Source: Dehalococcoidales bacterium
GTDB lineage: Bacteria; Chloroflexota; Dehalococcoidia; Dehalococcoidales; RBG-16-60-22
Direction of reading: 5' to 3'
Length of the DNA stretch: 36,967 nt
NCBI GenBank assembly: GCA_002688435.1
Contig: NZCW01000012.1
Span: 1 to 36,967 of the forward strand
Part shown: in pieces, positions 24,454 to 30,893 of the stretch
Position numbering within the stretch: the first letter of the stretch is position 1
Layout: every line of letters begins with the position of its first letter
Translations under genes and position numbers: made by a program
The notes under the pieces: generated by a model
What the model saw: the letters and a program-made list of their open reading frames with translations, nothing else
The model's database searches: none
Told to the model about the DNA's origin: nothing

Positions 24454-25452
24454 ATGAGAAAACCCGAGTTTGAACCGAGCGAAGCGGTGCTGTCCGGCGA
24501 GACGACCGATGTTTATCTTGTCCGCACGATAGATATCCTACGCCGGGAAGGGATTGATCCGGAAGCTACCATGGAGGTCTTTACCAGTCGGGCCGGGGTA
24601 CTCTGTGGTATGGAAGAAGCCAAGGCGCTGCTGGCGAAAGCTCTACCCGCAGAAGACCGTGAGGTGTGGGCGCTGGCCGATGGTGAGACTATGGAGCGGA
24701 AGGAAGTAGTCTTGCGCATCACGGCGTCCTATCAGAGCTACGGATTATATGAAACGGCCATTTGTGGCATTCTGGCCCACGGTAGCGGCTGGGCAACGGC
24801 TGCCCGGGAGTGCGTGGACGCTGCCCGTGGCGTACCTGTCATCAGCTTCGGCGCCCGCCACGTCCACCCTTTTGTGGCTGGGGTAATGGACTATGCGGCG
24901 ATGGTGGGCGGCTGCGCTGGCTGTTCCAGTGTGGTTGGTGCCCGGTTGGCCGGTATTGAACCGGTGGGGACGATGCCCCACGCCCTGATTATCGTCATGG
25001 GGGATACAGTTAAGGCGGCGGTGGCCTTTGACAAGCATATGCCGCCGGAAGTGCCCCGTATTTCGCTGGTGGATACCTTTAAGGACGAACCCGAAGAAAG
25101 CCTGCGGGTGGCCGAGGCTCTGGGGGAGAAATTAGGTAGTGTGCGGCTGGATACTCCCGGTGAGCGAGGGGGAGTTACCGTCGATCTGGTCAAAGAGGTG
25201 AGGGCCCGGCTGGACCTGGCTGGCTTCGACCAGGTAAAGATTTTTGCCAGTGGTGGCCTTGAACCGGAGCGCCTGAAGCACTTTCTGGAGAGCGGAGCGC
25301 CGGTGGACGGTTTTGGCGTGGGTAGCTATATCAGCGGGGCGCGGCCGATTGATTTTACCGCCGACCTGCACGCTGTGGCCGGTCGGCCAATTGCCAAGCG
25401 GGGCCGGATTCCCGGGATTACAGCTAACCTCAGGTTGAAGCGGGTGATGTAA
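24454..25452 (+). CDS. pncB: Nicotinate phosphoribosyltransferase
   Basis: 332 residues, a short archaeal/Chloroflexi-type NAPRTase. SGETTDVYLVRTIDILRREG is the N-terminal segment. SYQSYGLYETAICGILAHGSG, the active-site histidine stretch SFGARHVHPFV and VGTMPHALIIVMGD follow. SLVDTFKDEPEES and IFASGGLEPERL form the phosphate-binding barrel end, with GFGVGSYIS. It joins nicotinate to PRPP, giving nicotinate mononucleotide. Its position after the nicotinamidase supports NAD salvage. Confidence 0.92.
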   Translation: MRKPEFEPSEAVLSGETTDVYLVRTIDILRREGIDPEATMEVFTSRAGVLCGMEEAKALLAKALPAEDREVWALADGETMERKEVVLRITASYQSYGLYETAICGILAHGSGWATAARECVDAARGVPVISFGARHVHPFVAGVMDYAAMVGGCAGCSSVVGARLAGIEPVGTMPHALIIVMGDTVKAAVAFDKHMPPEVPRISLVDTFKDEPEESLRVAEALGEKLGSVRLDTPGERGGVTVDLVKEVRARLDLAGFDQVKIFASGGLEPERLKHFLESGAPVDGFGVGSYISGARPIDFTADLHAVAGRPIAKRGRIPGITANLRLKRVM

Positions 25453-25631
25453 AAAAGTCGGGATAGGTTCGCCCTTCCATGCCTGGGAAGTAAGAGAGGA
25501 GGGTTTATTCTCTTCGGAACGGTAGTTAGCCTCTTTATTTTCCCTTGAATTCCTGTGGATAGATTTTACTAAACAGATAAGTCAGTATATTCTAAAAAAT
25601 AAGAGACTACTGAATACACGAGAGAGGGCTC

Positions 25632-25924
25632 ATGACCAAGAAAAGCGAAATCGAAAGTCAGGCATGTTGTGCCACGGAACTGGTGTCAAAAGGTGGCAAG
25701 TGTTGTTACCAGGTTGCTGGGCTGGTCGTGATTGATGAAAGGGGGCAGCTAATTCTCCCCAAAGATGTTAGAGAGAAAGCTAGGGTAAAAGCGGTGAGAA
25801 ATTTGTCGCCATCAGTACGGGAACCGATGGCGAGGCGGGTTGCATCTTCTTGGGCAAAGCTAACTATTTCAATGAGTCCATCAAAGGGATGCTTGGGCCA
25901 ATGATGAAAGAGATACTACAGTAA
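25632..25924 (+). pseudogene. HgcC-like/AbrB-type small protein gene, frameshifted
   Basis: The first 53 codons encode a cysteine-rich N-terminus (ESQACCATELV, GGKCCYQVAG) and a SpoVT/AbrB swapped-hairpin start (VVIDERGQLILPKDVREKA). Near 25791-25798 one base appears to be missing. After the shift the expected continuation reads GEKFVAISTGTDGEAGCIFLGKA and ends with GMLGPMMKEIL at 25924. This full pattern resembles the small HgcAB-associated protein HgcC and its relatives found beside arsM. The track ORF 25632..25904 continues in the wrong frame. Either a genuine inactivation or a sequencing/assembly error. The ATG has GAGAGAGGG upstream and the gene lies 17 nt before arsM. Confidence 0.68.
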
Positions 25925-25941
25925 CTAAAGGAGGTCTGGAA

Positions 25942-26751
25942 ATGAAAGAGGCGGAAATAAAGAAGATAGTCAGAGAAGGGTACGCGGAGAGAGTGAAAAC
26001 GAAAACTTCCTGCTGTGGCAGCGATAACCAGTTGCAGGCTTTGAGTAAAGCGATAGGTTACAGCGATGAAGAGCTCGGTTCTATTCCGGAAGACGCCAAC
26101 CTGGGCCTCGGCTGTGGTAATCCGATTGCCTTGGCCTCTTTAACCGAGGGAGAGATAGTCCTCGACCTAGGGTCCGGCGCTGGTTTTGATTGTTTCCTGG
26201 CGGCGAACAAGGTTGGGGCAAAGGGGAAAGTTATCGGCGTTGATATGACACTGGAGATGCTGGAGAAAGCCCGGGAAAACGCGGAGAAGGGTGGCTATAA
26301 GAACGTGGAGTTCCGGATGGGTGAGATTGAGAATATACCAGCGGCGGATAATTCCGTGGACGTGGTTATTTCAAACTGCGTGATTAACCTCTCGCCCGAT
26401 AAGCCAAAAGTTTTTAGCGAGGCGTTCCGGGTGCTGAGGCCTGGCGGCAGACTGATGGTATCGGATATTGTCCTACTGAAGGAACTGCCCGATATTATCA
26501 GGAGCTCGGCGGCGGCGTATGTCGGTTGTATTTCCGGGGCAATGATGAAAGGGGAATATCTGAAAGCGATAAAGGGTGCCCGTTTTCACGAAGTTAAGGT
26601 ACTGGATGAGGCTGTCTTCCCCGTTGAATTTATGGCGAACGACCCGATGGCCAAGGTGACGATTAATAAGATGGGCCTGGCGGCAGAGGCGGTAAAGGAA
26701 GCGGCCAGTTCCGTGGCCAGCATCAAGGTGCAAGGGATAAAGCCGGGGTAA
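25942..26751 (+). CDS. arsM: Arsenite methyltransferase
   Basis: 269 residues. SAM-binding Rossmann core: IVLDLGSGAGFDCFLAA and VIGVDMTLEMLEKAREN. The arsenic-binding cysteines of ArsM are present: KTSCCGSDN near residue 25, LGLGCGNP near 54, SNCVINLSPDKPKVF near 149 and YVGCISGAM near 194. It methylates trivalent arsenic (As(III) to MMA/DMA) with SAM in the cytosol. The start has AAAGGAGG at a suitable distance. It pairs with the small Cys-rich AbrB-like gene upstream; no arsR, arsB or acr3 gene is visible nearby. Confidence 0.95.
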   Translation: MKEAEIKKIVREGYAERVKTKTSCCGSDNQLQALSKAIGYSDEELGSIPEDANLGLGCGNPIALASLTEGEIVLDLGSGAGFDCFLAANKVGAKGKVIGVDMTLEMLEKARENAEKGGYKNVEFRMGEIENIPAADNSVDVVISNCVINLSPDKPKVFSEAFRVLRPGGRLMVSDIVLLKELPDIIRSSAAAYVGCISGAMMKGEYLKAIKGARFHEVKVLDEAVFPVEFMANDPMAKVTINKMGLAAEAVKEAASSVASIKVQGIKPG

Positions 26752-26779
26752 AGGGGGTTTTTCCTACCCATCCCCTTTA
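26750..26779 (+). terminator. Weak inverted repeat after arsM, possible terminator
   Basis: AAAGGGG and CCCCTTT pair around a 16-nt loop just after the arsM stop. The following run (AAGGTTTTA) has few T residues, so termination would be inefficient. tilS converges from the right. Confidence 0.35.
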
Positions 26780-26833
26780 AGGTTTTATATGGTGCCCCCA
26801 TCCCTCTTTGATAAGGAGAGGAGGAAGGTTTTT

Positions 26834-26856
26834 TAAGAAGGGTGAAGCCCTTCTTA
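26834..26856. repeat. Dispersed palindromic repeat, copy 1
   Basis: TAAGAAGGG-TGAAG-CCCTTCTTA is a 9-bp stem with a short loop, in the arsM-tilS gap. Related elements occur at 30501-30528 and 30565-30585, each built around AGRGGG(N)GAAGCCC(C)TCT. Between convergent genes it could serve as a bidirectional terminator. Confidence 0.6.
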
Positions 26857-26902
26857 GATACTCCGTTTTATTCTTAGAATATTCGCCCCTCTTAAATACT
26901 CC

Positions 26903-28348
26903 TTATAAAGGCGGCTGGGTCCGCTTGAACTCCAGGCGCAGGACTTTTTCGGTTTCAGCGGCAATTTTTACCCGCTCGTCAATACGCCAGCCAATTACCC
27001 AGAGGATATGTTCCGGTGAGCAGACAATCGGGACACGCTGGCGCCAGGCATTGGGGATTTTACGGTCAATCATAAATTCGTTTAGTTTCTTGGGTTGGCT
27101 CAGGCCCAGCGGCTGAAAACGGTCGCCGGGCCGACGAGAACGCACCGTCAGTTTGCGGCCCGTTTTAGCTAGGTCAAAACAGGCAATTAAGCCATTATCC
27201 GTTTCCTTCATTTGTTTTCGGACTATCATTGTGGCCGTAACGCGCCATCCGGCCAGCTCCGTCCTGCCCGGTATCTTCAGGGCGGACTCGGCTGTCAGGG
27301 ACGGGTATGGAGATAACGCCGCCGGGTCGGCGCCCAGCAGGAAATCATCGTATTCTATGGTAAAAATCAGGCCTTCTGGCAAGCTGATTTTTTTACCGGC
27401 GGGCTTGTTCAGGGAAGACAGGATGCCTTCAATATGGCGTGTTTCAATGTCTTTCAGGTCCCCCAGCCGCTTTTCTATCGCTGCCCGGAGCAGGTGCCGC
27501 TGCAAGGCGGGAGGCAGCCTGAGAAACTTGGCCTTGTCCAGAATAACCGTGTCTCCCTGTTCCCGGGCGATTTCATCCCACAGGCGGGTGACCTCTTTGT
27601 CCAGAAAGGCATAGTCTTCCACGGCGATGCGGGCAGCCCGGAGCAGGGCGGCAGCTACCCGGGGGTTATAATTCTGAAGAAGCGGCCGGAGCTGCTGGCG
27701 GATTCTATTTCTTAGGGGAGATAGTGACAGGTTGGAAAGGTCAAGCCTGGGCTTGAGTCGGTGCTGGCGGCAGTAGTTGGCTGTTTCCTCCCGGCTTACG
27801 GTGAGCAGCGGCCTGATTATGGTGAGGCTATTTCCGGGAGATTGCCATCGGCTGGACGGCCGTAGTCCCCGCATGCCTCTGGTACCGGTTCCCCGGATTA
27901 AGTGCATCAGTATGGTCTCGATGTGGTCGTCGACGGTGTGTCCCACTGCCACCCGATCCGTGCCGGCAGTGTGCGCTACCTGAGCCAGGAAGTTATAGCG
28001 GACTTCGCGGGCGGCTTCTTCCGGGGAAAGACGGTGCTGGGCTTGATATGCTCGGACATCACGCCGTTCTATGGTGGCCGGGATATCCAGCTGGCGGGTC
28101 AGGTCAGCGACATACCGGGCATCGGCTTCGGACTCGGTACCGCGTAGCTGGTGATCAAGGTGGGCTACGTGGAGTCCTAAGCCCAGGTTCTCCCGTAATT
28201 TGACCAGAACATGGAGTAGGCAGACTGAATCCGGACCGCCGGATACGGCCACCACCAGTTTCGGCTGCCCGGTTATCAGGCCCTGCTCCCGGGTGAGGCG
28301 TAACGCCCGCCCCATTATTTCTGCCGAGCTTTTCTTTGTGTTTGCCAT
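26903..28348 (-). CDS. tilS: tRNA(Ile)-lysidine synthetase
   Basis: 481 residues. The N-type ATP pyrophosphatase P-loop is LVVAVSGGPDSVCLLHVL (about residues 31-48), followed by HVAHLDHQLRGTESEADARYV, VAVGHTVDDHIETILMHLIRG and PLLTVSREETANYC. These are diagnostic of TilS. The central and C-terminal substrate domains (SRRPGDRFQPLG near residue 410) are present. It converts C34 of tRNA-Ile(CAU) to lysidine. Its ATG overlaps the TGA of the upstream DUF2344 gene (TGATG), so the two are coupled. Confidence 0.95.
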   Translation of the reverse strand: MANTKKSSAEIMGRALRLTREQGLITGQPKLVVAVSGGPDSVCLLHVLVKLRENLGLGLHVAHLDHQLRGTESEADARYVADLTRQLDIPATIERRDVRAYQAQHRLSPEEAAREVRYNFLAQVAHTAGTDRVAVGHTVDDHIETILMHLIRGTGTRGMRGLRPSSRWQSPGNSLTIIRPLLTVSREETANYCRQHRLKPRLDLSNLSLSPLRNRIRQQLRPLLQNYNPRVAAALLRAARIAVEDYAFLDKEVTRLWDEIAREQGDTVILDKAKFLRLPPALQRHLLRAAIEKRLGDLKDIETRHIEGILSSLNKPAGKKISLPEGLIFTIEYDDFLLGADPAALSPYPSLTAESALKIPGRTELAGWRVTATMIVRKQMKETDNGLIACFDLAKTGRKLTVRSRRPGDRFQPLGLSQPKKLNEFMIDRKIPNAWRQRVPIVCSPEHILWVIGWRIDERVKIAAETEKVLRLEFKRTQPPL

Positions 28349-29031
28349 CAGCGCTGGTCGGTTGATGTCGTTTCTTTATTATTTAAACTTGGCCCTAAGA
28401 TGAGTCTGGTGCGGTGTAGCGACTCTGGACGGCGGGCGAAGCCGAGGGCGGCGGTAACCTGTTCTGGTCTTCCCGAACCGCCGCTGTCACAGCGCAGTCT
28501 CATCCCGATGGTGCCATGGCCGTTACGCCAGTCAATGAGCCACAGGTCGTCAATTAAAGCCCTTAGGTCGTAGTGGTGCGGGCCGGTGTCTCTCTGGTGC
28601 TGCCAAGGTAGGTGCTTCAGTGCCAGTAGGGAAGCGAGCGCGGCCGTTACCTCCCTTCGTCCTTTTTCGGCTTCTAGCCCGACCTCGTATTCGGCATAGC
28701 GGACCTGGGACTGTAACGACGGTATGGTTAGGGCTACCTGGTGCACCTGTAAGATTTCAATACTGGGGGGTAACTGCTGGTTGACGGCAGCGGTAAAGAA
28801 GTGGGGTGAAGCCGTCCGGGCCAGAGTGATGTCCATTAGCTCGGCCTCGCTGGTGACTCCCACGGCGAGCGGTGCTGCCAGGGAAAGGCGGGGGCGAGGA
28901 TTAAAACCCTCGGAGTAGGCCAGCGGCATTCCGGCACGGATAAGCGCTCTTTGCCACAGGCGCATGATATCCAGATGGGAGACGAACTTCACTGCCAGTC
29001 CCCGACGGAACCTGATGCGAAGACGTTGCAT
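28348..29031 (-). CDS. DUF2344 / TIGR03936-type radical SAM-associated protein
   Basis: About 227 residues. LRIRFRRGLAVKFVSHLDIMRLWQRALIRAGMPLAYSEGFNPRPRLSLA is the strongly conserved opening of the DUF2344 family. It ends in a variable C-terminus that overlaps tilS. This domain is usually encoded beside, or fused to, a B12-binding radical SAM protein (TIGR03960), often near rng/rplU; no such partner is adjacent here. The function is unknown, with tRNA/rRNA modification often suspected. I prefer the ATG at 29031 (GGGGGA upstream) to the track's start at 29076. Confidence 0.8.
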   Translation of the reverse strand: MQRLRIRFRRGLAVKFVSHLDIMRLWQRALIRAGMPLAYSEGFNPRPRLSLAAPLAVGVTSEAELMDITLARTASPHFFTAAVNQQLPPSIEILQVHQVALTIPSLQSQVRYAEYEVGLEAEKGRREVTAALASLLALKHLPWQHQRDTGPHHYDLRALIDDLWLIDWRNGHGTIGMRLRCDSGGSGRPEQVTAALGFARRPESLHRTRLILGPSLNNKETTSTDQR

Positions 29032-29056
29032 TTTCCCCCGTTCTCTTCCCGGGCGG

Positions 29057-30373
29057 TCAGTCTCTGGAAGCTTCACCGGTATCCCTGGCCGGGCCGGCGG
29101 CGCCGGGCCCGGGCTGTTTCTCCTTGGTCAGCAGGATTTTCTCAATTTTCAGTCCCCGCATTTCGGTGATTACCAGTTTCGAGCCCTTATATCTTAGCTG
29201 TTCGTTGAGTTTTGGGATATACCCTAGGAGGTGGAGGACAAAGCCGGCAACCGTTTCATAAGCGCCTTCTGGCAGCTCCAGTTCCATCTCCTCGTTGGCT
29301 TCCTCGATGCGCATACTGCCGTCAATCTGGAAAGTGTATTCGTTGATTACCTCGTATTCTTTTTCTACCTCGGCCAGCTCATCTCCTACCGGGCCGACGA
29401 TTTCTTCGACCAGACGAGTGAGACTGGCGATGCCAGCCGTGCCGCCAAATTCGTCTACCACCACGCACATCCGGTAGTTTTTGTCGCGCATCTCGGTAAA
29501 GAGCTCGTTGATGCGCTTGGTCTCAGGGGTGAAGTAAGGCGGGCGGACCAGTTCGTCAATGGTGCTCCGGGCGGTGATGGTACCCTTGGCCTGTGCCATA
29601 AGCACGTCCTTTACCGAGAGAATCCCGACCACGTTGTCCATATTTTCTTGGTAGACAGGGAAGCGGGAGAGAGGAAATTCGGTGTAGAGGGTAAGGAAAT
29701 CGCCCATTTTGGAGCCCTGCTCGATAGCGATGACTTCTGGGCGCGGTACCATGACCTCGCGGACGGGCCGGTCACCGAATTCAAAGACCTTGTGCAGCAT
29801 CTCAGCTTCGGCCTCTTCCATCGTCCCTTCTTTATGCCCTACCGATATCATGGTGCGGATTTCCTCCTCGCTGGCCAATGACCGGGGTACGGCTCTCCCT
29901 CCGATCAGCCTGGTAAACTCGGAGGCTATCCAGCTGAGGGTAATGACAAAGGGGGTGAAGAGCCAGGCGATAAGCTCTATCGGCCGGGCGAAAATGAGCG
30001 ATAACCGCTCCGGGTGCTGGGTGGCGAAGGTCTTGGGGGTCGTTTCGGCAAATATCAGGAGGAGGACGGTTACCCCAACGGTGGCAATGAGGACACCTCC
30101 CTGGTCTCCCCAGAGTTCAATCGCCACAGCGGTACCTAGGGCGGCGGCGGCCACATTGACGAAGTTGTTGCCCAGCAAGATGGTGGAGAGGAGCTTCTCC
30201 GGCCGCTCAATCATTCTGGCGACCCGCCGGGCACCTTTGACGTTGTTCTCCACCATGTGCTTCACCCTTATTCTCTGCAGGGCAACAAAAGCGGTTTCCG
30301 AGCTGGAAAAGAAGGCTGACAATAGCAAGCAGAGAATAAAGAGTAACAGGTATAGCTCAATGTCGTCTGACAT
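29057..30373 (-). CDS. CNNM/CorC-HlyC family membrane protein with CBS domains
   Basis: 438 residues. The N-terminal DUF21/CNNM membrane domain (about 1-190) has four hydrophobic segments and the signatures SAFFSSSETAFVAL and ILLGNNFVNVAAAALGT. A CBS pair (about 205-325) contains MVPRPEVIAIEQ, SRFPVYQENMDNVVGILSVKD and CVVVDEFGGTAGIASL. The C-terminal CorC_HlyC domain (about 340-425) has EYTFQIDGSMRIEEAN and YETVAGFVLHLLGYIP. The family is implicated in Mg2+ (and Co2+) efflux or homeostasis at the inner membrane; older annotations as haemolysin are misleading. The last 15 residues (PGPGAAGPARD) are low complexity. Confidence 0.9.
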   Translation of the reverse strand: MSDDIELYLLLFILCLLLSAFFSSSETAFVALQRIRVKHMVENNVKGARRVARMIERPEKLLSTILLGNNFVNVAAAALGTAVAIELWGDQGGVLIATVGVTVLLLIFAETTPKTFATQHPERLSLIFARPIELIAWLFTPFVITLSWIASEFTRLIGGRAVPRSLASEEEIRTMISVGHKEGTMEEAEAEMLHKVFEFGDRPVREVMVPRPEVIAIEQGSKMGDFLTLYTEFPLSRFPVYQENMDNVVGILSVKDVLMAQAKGTITARSTIDELVRPPYFTPETKRINELFTEMRDKNYRMCVVVDEFGGTAGIASLTRLVEEIVGPVGDELAEVEKEYEVINEYTFQIDGSMRIEEANEEMELELPEGAYETVAGFVLHLLGYIPKLNEQLRYKGSKLVITEMRGLKIEKILLTKEKQPGPGAAGPARDTGEASRD

Positions 30374-30500
30374 ATAATATTATCTCACTTGTCTGAGACT
30401 ACTTCCTGACATAATCATAGCACCGGCTTATAGGGGTGTCAAAGGAGTTTAAAAATAATTCCCCCTTTCTCCTTAATAAGTAGGGAAGAGGGGAGGAAAT

Positions 30501-30528
30501 GGGTAGGAAGGGTAAAGCCTCTCTTTGA
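30501..30528. repeat. Dispersed palindromic repeat, degenerate copy
   Basis: GGTAGGAAGGGTAAAGCCTCTCTTTG resembles copies 1 and 3, with mismatches in the stem. It lies in the 30374-30893 gap, which otherwise has purine-rich GGAGGAAAT/AAGAGGGT blocks and no gene that I can firmly support. Confidence 0.4.
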
Positions 30529-30564
30529 CTCTTCTCTGCTCTTGATTAAGAGGGTGGGGTGTTT

Positions 30565-30585
30565 AAGAGGGACGAAGCCCCTCTT
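30565..30585. repeat. Dispersed palindromic repeat, copy 3
   Basis: AAGAGGG-ACGAAGC-CCCTCTT forms a 7-bp stem, the same design as the copy at 26834. The flanks (CTCCCCTCCCTTAATGAGG) contain further short complementary blocks, as in a small composite MITE-like or REP-like element. Confidence 0.6.
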
Positions 30586-30718
30586 TCTAAAGTAATTCTC
30601 CCCTCCCTTAATGAGGAAGGAAGGTAAGGGGGGCGTAAAAATCTCTATTGCGGGCTCGAGATATGCGCGGCAGTAAGGTCCTGCAGCTTTTTAAGCCCTT
30701 CCAAGGGAGAGGCCAAGA

Positions 30719-30880
30719 CTACCTAATTTCTACGGATAGGGCTTCTGCCGTCCCGTGGCCACGGACGTAACCGTTAATCCGGGCGGCGGCGTCAATGGGT
30801 GGGATGCTCCCAACGGCAATGACACTGTTTTCGGTTAATGGGCTATTCATAGGTACAGTTTTGGTTACTTTTAGCCTCAT
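30719..30880 (-). CDS. Possible 53-aa ORF downstream of nrdJ
   Basis: ATG at 30880 opens a frame beginning MRLKVTKTVPMNSPLTENS that ends at TAG 30721-30719. It starts 14 nt after the nrdJ stop on the same strand, but no good ribosome-binding site is seen. Composition looks coding-like (GSIPPIDAAARINGYVRG). I do not recognise it; it may be the remnant of a longer gene. Confidence 0.25.
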   Translation of the reverse strand: MRLKVTKTVPMNSPLTENSVIAVGSIPPIDAAARINGYVRGHGTAEALSVEIR

Positions 30881-30893
30881 CAATATTATTTAT

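Noticed and set aside
29231-30377. Long plus-strand ORFs (216 and 222 aa) opposite the CorC-like gene
   Set aside because: Shadow frames of a high-GC gene with clear CNNM/CBS motifs on the minus strand.
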